Source of the DNA: Sphingobacteriia bacterium 28-36-52
Lineage (GTDB): Bacteria; Bacteroidota; Bacteroidia; Chitinophagales; Chitinophagaceae
Direction of reading: 5' to 3'
Length of the DNA stretch: 64,000 bases
NCBI GenBank assembly: GCA_002281575.1
Contig: NCGN01000007.1
Location: forward strand, 62,001-126,000
Shown here piece after piece: positions 1 through 8,697 of the stretch. The notes under the pieces were generated by a model. The model made no database searches. It was not told where the DNA came from and was given only the letters and a program-made list of their open reading frames with translations. The translations under genes and the position numbers were made by a program. Each line of letters begins with the position of its first letter. Position 1 is the stretch's first letter.

Positions 1-1225
1 GAAAAACCTTATTGTGATTGGTGGAGGTGCTGCAGGTTTTTTTTGTGCAGTGAATGCCGCAAGACTAAATCCACATCTTAATGTTACCATTTTAGAAAAA
101 TCAAATAAGCTTTTATCTAAAGTTAAAGTTAGTGGGGGAGGAAGATGTAATACAACACATCAGCTTTTTGAAATACCTGAACTAGTAAAAAAATATCCAA
201 GAGGTGAACAGTTTTTAAAAAAAGCATTTTACCAATTTAATACACAGCATACTATAGAGTGGTTTGCCGACCGTGGCGTTGAATTGCATGCAGAAGCTGA
301 TGGTAGAATGTTTCCTGTAAGTAATAGTTCTGAAACTATTATAGCGTGTTTGTTAAAAGAAGCAGATCAATTTAAAGTCAAAATTGAAATGCAAACTGAG
401 GTAAAAAAAATCACTAAACAGGATACTAAATTTCAGATTGAAACGAATAAGTTAGGACTAATTGAAGCAGATTATATCTGTATTGCTTCAGGTGGATTAC
501 CCAAGATGGAAATGTTTAATTGGATCAGTCAATTAGGACATGCTATACAATCGCCCGTACCATCACTTTTTACTTTTAATATGCCCAAGCATCCTATTAC
601 TTCATTAATGGGACTATCTGTTGGCAATGCTGTAATTAAAATAAGTGGAACCAAATTAAAAGAACAAGGGGCTTTATTGATTACCCATTGGGGACTAAGT
701 GGTCCTGTTGTATTAAAATTGTCTGCGTGGGGTGCAAGGCAATTGGCCGATATGGGTTATCAATTTTCTATTCAAGTAAATTGGTTAGGTGAAACCACTG
801 ATGCATTATTAAGATTGGATTGGTCATTTTATCGAGAGCAATTTTCTGCAAACAAAATAGGCAGCAAATATCCATTTGCTTTGCCTGCAAGGTTATGGCA
901 TTTTCTATTAGATGAGGCAGGTATTTCTGCCGATACTAGATGGGGCGAAATTAAAGCTGCAAATCAAAACAAATTGATTCAACTACTTACGAGTCATGTT
1001 TTCGATATCAATGGTAAAACAACATTTAAAGAAGAGTTTGTTACTAGTGGAGGAGTACAGCTTTCGAATATTCATCCTCAAACCATGGAAAGTAAATTGG
1101 TTCCAGGCTTGTATTTTGCGGGTGAAGTAATGGATGTTGATGGAATTACTGGTGGATTTAATTTTCAGCATGCTTGGACCAGCGGCTTCAATGCAGCAAC
1201 CGCAATTGCACAATCGGCTCAATAA
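1..1225 (+). CDS. HI0933-family FAD/NAD(P)-binding oxidoreductase (5' partial)
   Basis: The reading frame is open from the left edge, so the true start lies just outside the window. The visible N-terminus has a Rossmann dinucleotide-binding loop (VIGGGAAGFF), followed by a region rich in Gly and Arg (SGGGRCNTT) and a C-terminal FAD-contacting segment ending in DGITGGFNFQHAWTSGFNAA. This order is typical of the HI0933/YhiN flavoprotein family (TIGR00275, 'aminoacetone oxidase family'), and about 403 residues is the normal length. The physiological substrate of this family is poorly known; it is presumably a soluble cytosolic FAD enzyme. Family assignment is secure, the specific reaction is not. 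Confidence 0.88.
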   Translation, partial: KNLIVIGGGAAGFFCAVNAARLNPHLNVTILEKSNKLLSKVKVSGGGRCNTTHQLFEIPELVKKYPRGEQFLKKAFYQFNTQHTIEWFADRGVELHAEADGRMFPVSNSSETIIACLLKEADQFKVKIEMQTEVKKITKQDTKFQIETNKLGLIEADYICIASGGLPKMEMFNWISQLGHAIQSPVPSLFTFNMPKHPITSLMGLSVGNAVIKISGTKLKEQGALLITHWGLSGPVVLKLSAWGARQLADMGYQFSIQVNWLGETTDALLRLDWSFYREQFSANKIGSKYPFALPARLWHFLLDEAGISADTRWGEIKAANQNKLIQLLTSHVFDINGKTTFKEEFVTSGGVQLSNIHPQTMESKLVPGLYFAGEVMDVDGITGGFNFQHAWTSGFNAATAIAQSAQ

Positions 1226-1305
1226 GTTTTAGGAAATTCCCTTTTTAGCAGCAAGTATTGCATTTTAAAAATAAATGTCTTAACTTATAGCTAGAAAATT
1301 ACCCT

Positions 1306-1734
1306 ATGAGTAAAGTAAGTAATATCCTTGCTAGAAAAGGCACCAATGTTGCCAGTGTTAGCCCAAACACGTCTGTTATAGACGCATTGAAAATGATGGC
1401 AGAGAAAAATATTGGCTCTGTTGTTGTTTCAGAGAATGATCAATTTTTAGGCATCCTTACAGAAAGAGACTATTCAAGAAAAGTTATTTTAATGGGGCGG
1501 AATTCCACCAAAACGCCAGTAAGCGAAATCATGAGTGCCGATTTTCCTGCTGTTGCAATGACTGATTCTATTGAACATTGTATGCAGTTGATGAGTGCCA
1601 GGCATATTCGGTATTTACCAGTAATGGTAGACAATAAGTTGGCAGGAATTGTTAGTATGAATGATGTGGTAACTGAAACCATTTTAATTCAGAAAGAAAC
1701 AATTACTCAATTGGAGAATTATCTTCAATCTTAA
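1306..1734 (+). CDS. CBS domain-containing protein
   Basis: A 142-residue protein made almost entirely of a Bateman module: two CBS motifs, about residues 10-65 (ending in GILTERDYSRKV) and 75-135 (ending in GIVSMNDVV). Such stand-alone CBS pairs bind adenine nucleotides and act as energy-sensing regulatory modules. No enzyme or transporter domain is attached, so the partner is unknown. It follows the flavoprotein by 80 bp on the same strand and may be cotranscribed. The nucleotide ligand is inferred from the family only. Confidence 0.9.
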   Translation: MSKVSNILARKGTNVASVSPNTSVIDALKMMAEKNIGSVVVSENDQFLGILTERDYSRKVILMGRNSTKTPVSEIMSADFPAVAMTDSIEHCMQLMSARHIRYLPVMVDNKLAGIVSMNDVVTETILIQKETITQLENYLQS

Positions 1735-1792
1735 TAATTCCATTCGTACCCGTTTATTTACTTCAACTAGGTGTTTTTTACCAATTATAAAA

Positions 1793-1828
1793 CATTCTGT
1801 TAATTCATTCTTTTTTGTTAACAGAATG
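1793..1828. promoter_or_regulatory. 11-bp perfect inverted repeat upstream of the metalloprotease gene
   Basis: CATTCTGTTAA (1793-1803) is repeated in inverted form as TTAACAGAATG (1818-1828), separated by 14 nt. It ends 28 bp before the metalloprotease start codon. No T-run follows directly, so it looks more like an operator or an mRNA-leader hairpin than a terminator. Function is inferred from position only. Confidence 0.4.
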
Positions 1829-1856
1829 CATATTTTGTATATTCTAAACAAATTAT

Positions 1857-4427
1857 ATGAAAAGATACTTCTTGGGCACTGCATTGCTTTTAGTAGGAGT
1901 TACTACAATGGTTCATGCACAACAACCGCCAACCCCAGCTGCAAAGCCTGCAGCTGATACCACCAAACCCGCTGCTCCCAAAAAGCCAACTGTTGCCGAT
2001 AAAACAAAAGGCAGTAAAAAAATAGAAGGCTTATTTACTGTCTACCAAGATACTGTAACTGGAAGCTTACAAATGTATATCCGCAAAGATCAATTAGAGA
2101 AAGAGTTTATTTATCAGAGCTTTTCTATCAGTGGCCCTACCACTTTATTTTTAAATCAAAGTATGCATAGAAGTACTGCGGTTTATAAAATAAAAAGAGC
2201 TTTTGACAAACTAGAGTTTTCTGAAGTAAATACCAACTTTTATTATGACCAAAATAATCCCGTTAGTAAATCTGCTAATGTAGATAAACCAGAAGCGGTA
2301 TTCTTTAATGATAAGTTTAGTGTAGAAGATGAAAATGGATACTTAGTTAGTGTGGATGGTTTGTTTCTTACTGAAAAAATGGATCCGGTTAAACCTCAAA
2401 TGGCACCGAGTCCTATGGCCATGTTCACCTTTAACTTAGGCGGCTTAAATCTTACCAAATCAAAATATGTAGACATCCGATCTTATCCAAACAATACGGA
2501 TATTGTTGTAGACTTATCATACGATAATCCTACAACATTGGCATCAGGTGGTCCAGATGTAGTGGATCCAAGATATGTTCGGGTTAGAATGCAGCATAGC
2601 TTTTTAGAAATGCCTAAAAATGATTTTAGGGCAAGAAGAGATGATCCTAGAGTGGGTTATTTTATGCAGCAACGTACCGATATGACTAGTGTTGGTGTAA
2701 CTCCTTATAAAGACATGATTAATCGTTGGTATTTGAAAAAGAAAGACCCATCAGCTGCATTAAGTGAGCCAGTAGAACCAATTGTTTTTTGGGTAGAGAA
2801 CACTACGCCTTTAGAATACCGTCAAACAATTGTTGATGCAGGCTTAAAGTGGAATGAAGCATTTGAAAAAGCAGGGTTTAAAAACGCCGTACAAATGAAC
2901 ATCATGCCCGATGATGCTAAATGGGACCCAGCCGATATTCGTTACAATGTTATCAGATGGGTATCTTCTGCACAACCTTCTTATGGAGCAATTGGGCCAA
3001 GTTTTGTGAATCCAAGAACCGGTCAAATTTTGGGTTCTGATATTACCGTTGAATGGTATTCTGGAAGTGCAACTCCAATTAGTGATGAATTGTTTAATGG
3101 TCCTTCTATGCCACAATTGGTATTTTCAGGAATGGAGCACCAACATTTGTATAATTGCAATATTGGATCAGAATTAAAAATGCAATACACTGCTGGCTTA
3201 ACTACATTAGAAACCATGGATGCTAGTGCTGCAGAAATAAAAGAAATGCACCAGCAATTTCTGATTTATTTAATCATGCATGAAATGGGTCATACACTTG
3301 GATTAAACCACAATATGAAGAGTAGCCAAATGTTGTCTCCAACAGAAGTGCATAACAGGTCTATTACTCGTAAAATTGGTTTGATTGGTTCAGTGATGGA
3401 TTATCCGGCAATCAACGTTTCTTTAGACAGGTCTAAGCAAGGAGATTATTATACAACCAAAGCAGGTCCTTATGATATTTGGGCTATTGAATTTGGATAT
3501 ACTCCTTTTAATGAAATAGAAGAAGAAGCAATGCTCACCAAAATCTTATCTAAGAGTACCGATCCTAAATTGGCATTCGGTAATGATGGGGATGATATGC
3601 GTGCGCCTGGTAAAGCAATTGATCCTCGTATCAATGTTAACGATATGAGTAACGATGCTGTTGCATATGCAGAAGAAAGATTTAAGTTGGTAAATAATAT
3701 AATGGGTAAATTAATTCAAAAATATACCAAGCCTGGTCAATCTTATGCTGAACTTCGCAATAGATATTTAATGTTGCAGGGTCAAAGAAGTGGTCAAATT
3801 AATGCCGTGAGCCGTTATATTGGTGGCATTTATATTGATAGAAGTTTCCCTGAGCAAAATTCTACTAATAAGCCTTATACACCTACTCCTTTTGCAACAC
3901 AAAAAAAGGCGATGGATGTGTTAAACAAATATGTATTTGCTCCTAATGCATTTGAAGCCGACACCCAATTGTTTCCTTACCTACAAATGCAACGTAGAGG
4001 GTTTAATCAACCTGGAAACGGAGAAGATTTCAAAGTATCTAATACTTTCTTAGGTTTACAAGTTAATGGTGCATTGGCACATATCTTAAATCCAATTACA
4101 CTACAAAGAGTTAATAATACTCGCTTGTATGGAAATGAATACAGTGTGGTTGATATTATGAGTGATTTAGTAAAAGGAATTTTTGATGCAGATATCAAAG
4201 CAAATGTAAACGTGTATCGCAGATATATACAAATCAGTTTTGTAAAGGGTGCGGTAGGATTAATTGCGCCTAATTCTACATTGGATGAAGTATCAAAGTC
4301 TGCTGCATTGTATACGCTGAAAAAATTGAGAACAAAATTGGCTGCTGCGGTTTCACCAAATGAAGATACCAAAGCACATAGAGCTCATTTACTTTTCTTA
4401 ATTGATAAAGCGTTAAAAGCTGATTAA
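1857..4427 (+). CDS. Secreted zinc-dependent metalloprotease (DUF5117/DUF4953 type)
   Basis: 856 residues starting with a clear signal peptide (MKRYFLGTALLLVGVTTMVHAQ), then a Pro/Ala/Lys-rich linker to about residue 50. The zinc motif HEMGHTLGLNH begins at residue 475 and fits the metzincin pattern HExxHxxGxxH; a downstream Met-turn-like SVMDY supports this. Length and overall layout match the large Bacteroidota zinc-dependent metalloprotease family annotated with DUF5118, DUF5117 and DUF4953. It probably acts in the periplasm or outside the cell on proteins; the substrate is unknown. No T9SS sorting domain is visible at the C-terminus. A strong terminator hairpin follows the stop codon. Confidence 0.9.
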   Translation: MKRYFLGTALLLVGVTTMVHAQQPPTPAAKPAADTTKPAAPKKPTVADKTKGSKKIEGLFTVYQDTVTGSLQMYIRKDQLEKEFIYQSFSISGPTTLFLNQSMHRSTAVYKIKRAFDKLEFSEVNTNFYYDQNNPVSKSANVDKPEAVFFNDKFSVEDENGYLVSVDGLFLTEKMDPVKPQMAPSPMAMFTFNLGGLNLTKSKYVDIRSYPNNTDIVVDLSYDNPTTLASGGPDVVDPRYVRVRMQHSFLEMPKNDFRARRDDPRVGYFMQQRTDMTSVGVTPYKDMINRWYLKKKDPSAALSEPVEPIVFWVENTTPLEYRQTIVDAGLKWNEAFEKAGFKNAVQMNIMPDDAKWDPADIRYNVIRWVSSAQPSYGAIGPSFVNPRTGQILGSDITVEWYSGSATPISDELFNGPSMPQLVFSGMEHQHLYNCNIGSELKMQYTAGLTTLETMDASAAEIKEMHQQFLIYLIMHEMGHTLGLNHNMKSSQMLSPTEVHNRSITRKIGLIGSVMDYPAINVSLDRSKQGDYYTTKAGPYDIWAIEFGYTPFNEIEEEAMLTKILSKSTDPKLAFGNDGDDMRAPGKAIDPRINVNDMSNDAVAYAEERFKLVNNIMGKLIQKYTKPGQSYAELRNRYLMLQGQRSGQINAVSRYIGGIYIDRSFPEQNSTNKPYTPTPFATQKKAMDVLNKYVFAPNAFEADTQLFPYLQMQRRGFNQPGNGEDFKVSNTFLGLQVNGALAHILNPITLQRVNNTRLYGNEYSVVDIMSDLVKGIFDADIKANVNVYRRYIQISFVKGAVGLIAPNSTLDEVSKSAALYTLKKLRTKLAAAVSPNEDTKAHRAHLLFLIDKALKAD

Positions 4428-4446
4428 TTTGAATACATCAAATATA

Positions 4447-4482
4447 AAATCCCGTTCCGATAAATCGGAACGGGATTTCTTT
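4447..4482. terminator. Bidirectional intrinsic terminator
   Basis: A 14-bp perfect stem (4447-4460 paired with 4465-4478, loop TAAA) is flanked by an A-run on the left and a T-run on the right. It lies between the convergent metalloprotease gene and the small secreted protein gene and can serve both. Confidence 0.85.
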
Positions 4483-4500
4483 TTAGGCAAAGCTTTTGTA

Positions 4501-4830
4501 TTATTGTTTTTTCTTTGTTGATGCTGTTTTTTTAGCGGTTGGTTTTGCCAATTGTTTATTTTCTTTATAACGCATATCTGGGGTGCCATCTGCTTTTCTT
4601 GGCCCTGGTGCAATAGCATTTAATTTTTCTTTATTGGCTTTGTAGCGCATGTCCATGGATCCATCCGATTTAGTGGGATGTAAGACGGCATCATTTTTTC
4701 CATTTGGTTTAATGCCTTTTTGAAAGGATTGAATTTTCTTGATGTCTTCAGGACGTTGGATTTTTTGTTGTGCTTGAACGGGCAAAAAAAAGGATGCCAC
4801 TAAAATTAGCGGGATGCAAAATCGATACAT
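4501..4830 (-). CDS. Small secreted protein with duplicated DMRYK motif, unknown function
   Basis: About 109 residues from the ATG at 4830, chosen because it places a good signal peptide (MYRFCIPLILVASFFLPVQA) at the N-terminus; an upstream ATG at 4848 would add six residues. The mature part carries two copies of a motif, SDGSMDMRYKANKEK and ADGTPDMRYKENKQ, spaced about 30 residues apart, and ends in a Lys/Thr/Ala-rich tail (TAKKTASTKKKQ). Mature charge is strongly basic. I do not recognise a domain. It lies 37 bp downstream of another small secreted basic protein on the same strand, so the two are probably cotranscribed. Confidence 0.7.
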   Translation of the reverse strand: MYRFCIPLILVASFFLPVQAQQKIQRPEDIKKIQSFQKGIKPNGKNDAVLHPTKSDGSMDMRYKANKEKLNAIAPGPRKADGTPDMRYKENKQLAKPTAKKTASTKKKQ

Positions 4831-4867
4831 AGTTGAATTATTTACCAACTAAAATACAGAAATGGGT

Positions 4868-5290
4868 TTAATTTCTTTTGGGATAAGTTTGGGCAATCCT
4901 AGCTTCTTTTCTTTCAATATTATTAGAAGGAGTTTTATATCCAGGTGAACCAATTCTTTCTGCTGCACCACCTGGTCCAACTCTGTATTTAGCTTCGGGG
5001 TTGGTATTACTGGCGTTGTTTTGAAGAAACTGCATTCGCTTACGAATGCGGTCCATATTTTCTTTATTTCTTTTAGCTTTTTCAGCATCCGTTAAAACAG
5101 GGCCTATATTTTTTGCTTTTTTGCCCATTGACATAGCTTTGGCTCTTTCAGCTTTATTTGCAAGTATTTGGGCTTCCATGGCTTTTTTTTGGGCACGCAT
5201 GGCTTTTTCAACCCTTGGGTCGTAAGATTGTGCATAAGAAAAAACACCAATCATGCACCCTAATAATAGGAATAGCGGTTTAATTTTCAT
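4868..5290 (-). CDS. Small secreted basic protein, unknown function
   Basis: 140 residues with a signal peptide (MKIKPLFLLLGCMIGVFSYAQ). The mature part starts with an Ala/Lys/Glu-rich stretch likely to form a helix or coiled coil (residues 28-90, many AMRAQKKAMEAQ-like repeats), followed by a Gly/Pro-rich tail (RVGPGGAAERIGSPGYKTP). No known domain is recognised. It appears to be the first gene of a two-gene unit with the DMRYK-repeat protein downstream. Confidence 0.7.
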   Translation of the reverse strand: MKIKPLFLLLGCMIGVFSYAQSYDPRVEKAMRAQKKAMEAQILANKAERAKAMSMGKKAKNIGPVLTDAEKAKRNKENMDRIRKRMQFLQNNASNTNPEAKYRVGPGGAAERIGSPGYKTPSNNIERKEARIAQTYPKRN

Positions 5291-5394
5291 AAGAAAATGG
5301 TCATTGGACTACTAAAATAAGTAAAAATTAATACAAATGCAATAGCTGGCAAGTATTTTAGGGCTTTTATAGAGTAAAATTTGGGAACTTTGAT

Positions 5395-5402
5395 TAACTT
5401 TG
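5395..5402 (+). promoter_or_regulatory. -7 promoter element for rpsA
   Basis: TAACTTTG matches the Bacteroidota -7 consensus TAnnTTTG exactly and lies 29 nt before the chosen rpsA start. No TTTG is found at the usual 19-21 nt upstream spacing, so the -33 element is weak or absent. Confidence 0.55.
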
Positions 5403-5405
5403 CAC

Positions 5406-5424
5406 CCCGATTAAAACCATCGGG
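5406..5424 (+). promoter_or_regulatory. Leader hairpin before rpsA
   Basis: CCCGAT (5406-5411) can pair with ATCGGG (5419-5424) around a 7-nt loop. Given the -7 element at 5395-5402, this hairpin would sit at the extreme 5' end of the S1 mRNA, 7 nt before the ATG. It may influence S1 translation or mRNA stability; this is inference. Confidence 0.4.
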
Positions 5425-5431
5425 TTATTGT

Positions 5432-7324
5432 ATGATCTTATTTAACAAACAACTAAACGCAGATGCTCAGGAGAACGTTGCCGCTTCAGAAGAAGCCGTT
5501 ACTGTTCCTACTGCGACAACAAATGCACCTGAAGTAGTTACCGCTCACGACGATTTCGATTGGAGTATTGACAAAAGAAATGTTAGTCACTATGCAGAAT
5601 CAGAGCGTGTAAAGTATGACAAAGTGTACGACAACACTTTCATTCAAATTGAAGATGGCGAAATCATCAACGGTAGCGTTGTTGCTTTAACTAAAACCGA
5701 TGTTGTAGTAAACATTGGATTTAAGAGCGATGGTTTGGTTTCTTTAAATGAATTCCGTGATTTGCCAGGATTGGCAGTAGGTGATGAGGTAGAAGTAATG
5801 GTGGTAGAAAAAGAAGACCGTTCTGGTAATCTTCACTTAAGCCGCAAGTCTGCTCGTATTTACCGTGCTTGGGAGAGAATTGTGGAAGTTCACAAAACCG
5901 GTGAAGTTGTAACAGGAACTGTTACCAGCAAAACCAAGGGTGGATTGATTGTAGATGTGTTTGGTATGGAAACATTCTTACCAGGATCTCAAATTGATGT
6001 GAAGCCTGTAACTGATTACGATCAGTTTGTTGGTAAAACAATGGAGTTTAAAGTAGTAAAGATTAACGAAACTATTAAGAACGCTGTTGTATCTCATAAA
6101 GCATTAATTGAAAGTGATATTGAAGCACAACGTGCAGAAATCATGAGTAAGTTAGAGAAGGGTCAAGTGCTAGAAGGTATTGTTAAAAACATTACCGACT
6201 TTGGTGCATTCATGGACTTAGGTGGATTAGATGGTTTATTGTATATCACCGATATTTCTTGGGGTAGAATTTCTCACCCAAGTGAAGTGGTTAAGATGGA
6301 TCAGAAATTACAAGTGGTTGTACTAGACTTTGATGATGATAAAAAACGCATCAGCCTAGGACTAAAACAATTGACTCCACACCCATGGGATGTATTACCA
6401 GAAGGATTGGCTGAAGGTTCTGTTGTAAAAGGTAAAGTAGTAAATATTGAAGATTATGGTGCATTCTTAGAAATTCAACCTGGTGTTGAAGGTTTAGTGC
6501 ACGTATCTGAAATCACTTGGGCTAACACACCAATTAATGCAAAAGAATTCTTCAAATTAGGAGATGAGCATGAAGCTAAAGTGGTTACTCTAGATAAGGA
6601 TGCTCGTAAAATGAGCTTGAGCATTAAGCAAATGACTCAAGATCCTTGGAATACCATCGAAAATAAATTCCCAGAGAACAGCAAGCACAAAGGTTTAGTA
6701 AAAAACATTACTCCTTACGGTGTATTTGTTGAGCTAGAGCCGGGAATTGGTGGAATGATTCATATTAGCGACTTAAGCTGGTTGAAGCGTTTTAATCACC
6801 CAACTGATTATACCAAAGTAGCTGATCAAATTGATATTATCATTTTAAGTATCGATAAAGAAAACCGCAAGCTTCAGTTAGGTCATAAGCAACTAGAAGA
6901 AGATCCTTGGAATTCTTTAGAAGAAACTTTCGCAATTGGATCTATTCATGAGGGTACTGTTACCCGTAAGGATGATAAAGGTGCATTGGTTCAATTACAG
7001 TATGGTTTAGAAGGCTTTGCTCCTAACCGTCATTTAAACAAAGAAGACGGTACTCAGGTTAAAGCTGATGAAACTGCACAATTTGTAGTAATTGAATTTG
7101 ATCGCAACGAAAAGCGCATTGTTTTAAGCCACGCTCGTATTTGGGAGCAGCATATTGCTGAAGAAAAAGAAGCAGCGAAGAAAGAAGCGAAAGCTGAATC
7201 TGATAACACTAAGAAAGCGGTTAAAAATATCCAAGCTAAGGTTGAAAAAGCTACCCTTGGAGATTTAGGCGCTCTTGCTGAAATCAAGGCTAAATTGCAG
7301 GAAGGAGAGGGTGATACTAAGTAA
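5432..7324 (+). CDS. rpsA: 30S ribosomal protein S1
   Basis: 630 residues from the ATG at 5432 (MILFNKQLNADAQ); the upstream ATG at 5381 is rejected because it overlaps the promoter. Six S1 RNA-binding OB-fold repeats can be read in order, at about residues 70-140, 155-225, 240-312, 328-402, 415-490 and 502-572. Repeats three to five carry the classic hallmarks, such as GIVKNITDFGAFMDLGG and GKVVNIEDYGAFLEI. The C-terminus is a charged Ala/Lys/Glu tail. S1 helps the 30S subunit bind structured mRNA; this matters in Bacteroidota, which make little use of Shine-Dalgarno pairing. The gene is monocistronic, with its own promoter and terminator. Confidence 0.96.
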   Translation: MILFNKQLNADAQENVAASEEAVTVPTATTNAPEVVTAHDDFDWSIDKRNVSHYAESERVKYDKVYDNTFIQIEDGEIINGSVVALTKTDVVVNIGFKSDGLVSLNEFRDLPGLAVGDEVEVMVVEKEDRSGNLHLSRKSARIYRAWERIVEVHKTGEVVTGTVTSKTKGGLIVDVFGMETFLPGSQIDVKPVTDYDQFVGKTMEFKVVKINETIKNAVVSHKALIESDIEAQRAEIMSKLEKGQVLEGIVKNITDFGAFMDLGGLDGLLYITDISWGRISHPSEVVKMDQKLQVVVLDFDDDKKRISLGLKQLTPHPWDVLPEGLAEGSVVKGKVVNIEDYGAFLEIQPGVEGLVHVSEITWANTPINAKEFFKLGDEHEAKVVTLDKDARKMSLSIKQMTQDPWNTIENKFPENSKHKGLVKNITPYGVFVELEPGIGGMIHISDLSWLKRFNHPTDYTKVADQIDIIILSIDKENRKLQLGHKQLEEDPWNSLEETFAIGSIHEGTVTRKDDKGALVQLQYGLEGFAPNRHLNKEDGTQVKADETAQFVVIEFDRNEKRIVLSHARIWEQHIAEEKEAAKKEAKAESDNTKKAVKNIQAKVEKATLGDLGALAEIKAKLQEGEGDTK

Positions 7325-7346
7325 TATCACCTGAAGTTGTAATAGA

Positions 7347-7385
7347 AAAGGCTGTCCGGTTGTAAAACGCTGGACGGCCTTTTTA
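7347..7385 (+). terminator. Intrinsic terminator after rpsA
   Basis: The stem AAAGGCTGTCC (7347-7357) pairs with GGACGGCCTTT (7372-7382) with one G-T wobble, followed by a T-run. It lies 23 bp after the rpsA stop codon. Confidence 0.85.
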
Positions 7386-7467
7386 GCTATTAATTAACGC
7401 CTGTTACCATCAACTTGAGAAAAACCCTTCTTAAATTGCTATTTTATACGTAATTTCGCCAACTTCT

Positions 7468-8274
7468 ATGGGTAGAATTGTAACTATTTTATTGTTGACC
7501 GTTTTCTTGGCTTCGTCTTGCACTACAAAGTTTGCTAAAATAATGAAGAGCAAGGATTATGAGTATAAGTACAAAATGGCCGAACAGTACTATGCCAACA
7601 AAAAGTACCAAGAAGCATTAAGGCTCTTTGAAGATATATTTCCGTATTTAAAAGGTACCCAGCGATATGAAGATTTGTATTACAAATACGCCTATTCATA
7701 TTACTACATTAAGGATTACCTGAACGCGGAAAATATGTTTAAAAGCTTTGTAGAAAACTTTCCTGCAAGCACTAAAAGTCAAGACTGCGAATACATGCGG
7801 GCTTACTGCTTTTATAAACAATCTCCCAAGGTAGAATTAGATCAAACTAATACTACTAAAACGATGGGTTTAATGCAGGCATTCATTAGTACGCATCCTA
7901 CTTCTACTAGAGTAAAAGAAGCAACGGACATTATTGATTTGTGCAGAGAGAAATTAGAGCGTAAGGAATTTCTAAGTGCTGAGTTGTATTATAATTTGGG
8001 ATTTTATAAAGCAGCTGCAATTGCTTTTAGTAATGTAGCAGATAATTTTCCTGATTCTAAAAAGTCAGATGAATACAAGGCGCTCATGATTAAGTCGTAC
8101 TACAAGTATGCTGAAATGAGTTACGAGGAAAAACAAAGAGAGCGTTATGAGAAAGTGATTTCAGAGTGCAATGAATTTGCAGATCGTTTCACTGATAGTA
8201 AATTTTTAGAAGAAGTTAGCAAGTATAAAACACAAACCCTTAACATACTTAAAAAAACGGGAAAAAATGAGTAA
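7468..8274 (+). CDS. bamD: Outer membrane protein assembly lipoprotein BamD
   Basis: 268 residues with a lipoprotein signal (MGRIVTILLLTVFLASSC, lipid Cys18). The mature protein is built of TPR-like helical pairs; segments such as YYANKKYQEALRLFEDIF and YYLKDY-like repeats recur through residue 250, as expected for the YfiO/BamD family. BamD is a periplasmic lipoprotein of the BAM complex that inserts outer-membrane beta-barrels. Its end overlaps the start of rpoZ by 8 nt, so translation of the two is likely coupled, an arrangement common in Bacteroidota. Confidence 0.9.
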   Translation: MGRIVTILLLTVFLASSCTTKFAKIMKSKDYEYKYKMAEQYYANKKYQEALRLFEDIFPYLKGTQRYEDLYYKYAYSYYYIKDYLNAENMFKSFVENFPASTKSQDCEYMRAYCFYKQSPKVELDQTNTTKTMGLMQAFISTHPTSTRVKEATDIIDLCREKLERKEFLSAELYYNLGFYKAAAIAFSNVADNFPDSKKSDEYKALMIKSYYKYAEMSYEEKQRERYEKVISECNEFADRFTDSKFLEEVSKYKTQTLNILKKTGKNE

Positions 8275-8611
8275 ATTAAGAAGGCAAATGAGTGCCAACA
8301 CCGCTAGTGTGGTAGAAACCAAAAGCCTAATCTCCATAAAAGAGAAAACAGGTAATCTGTATGAATCAATTGCAATTATTGCAAGAAGAGCCAATCAGAT
8401 CAACATTTCCCTACGCGAAGAATTACATAATAAGCTAGAAGAGTTTGCAAGCCATACTGATAGCTTAGAAGAAATTCATGAAAATAAGGAGCAAATTGAA
8501 ATTTCCCGTGCGTACGAGAAAATGCCTAATCCTGCAATTCTGGCTACAACAGAGTTTATGGAAGGTAAAGTGTACCATAGAAGAAATATTGATACCGACT
8601 TATTTAGATAA
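8267..8611 (+). CDS. rpoZ: DNA-directed RNA polymerase subunit omega (Bacteroidota type)
   Basis: 114 residues. The core IAIIARRANQINISLREELHNKLEEF resembles the omega motif in which a conserved helix contacts the beta' subunit, and the length and position behind bamD match the Bacteroidota omega family. Omega assists assembly and stability of RNA polymerase. It overlaps bamD by 8 nt and is followed directly by an intrinsic terminator, closing a two-gene operon. Confidence 0.85.
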   Translation: MSKLRRQMSANTASVVETKSLISIKEKTGNLYESIAIIARRANQINISLREELHNKLEEFASHTDSLEEIHENKEQIEISRAYEKMPNPAILATTEFMEGKVYHRRNIDTDLFR

Positions 8612-8634
8612 GCCAATTCTTTCTAAAATGATTT

Positions 8635-8662
8635 AAACGACAGTATAATACTGTCGTTTTTT
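8635..8662 (+). terminator. Intrinsic terminator after rpoZ
   Basis: The stem AAACGACAGTA (8635-8645) pairs with TACTGTCGTTT (8649-8659) over a 3-nt loop and runs into a six-T tract. Confidence 0.85.
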
Positions 8663-8686
8663 GTTACTTTTAGTTTCTGTTCAAAT

Positions 8687-8694
8687 TAACTTTG
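8687..8694 (+). promoter_or_regulatory. -7 promoter element for the DUF4835 gene
   Basis: TAACTTTG matches TAnnTTTG exactly, only 3 nt before the ATG at 8698. A TTTG at 8660-8663 lies 23 nt upstream, slightly beyond the usual spacing. The transcript would be leaderless or nearly so. Confidence 0.5.
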
Positions 8695-8697
8695 ATT

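Noticed and set aside
4849..5088. 79-codon minus-strand frame overlapping the small secreted protein
   Set aside because: It is an out-of-frame shadow of the 140-residue protein, which has a clear signal peptide.
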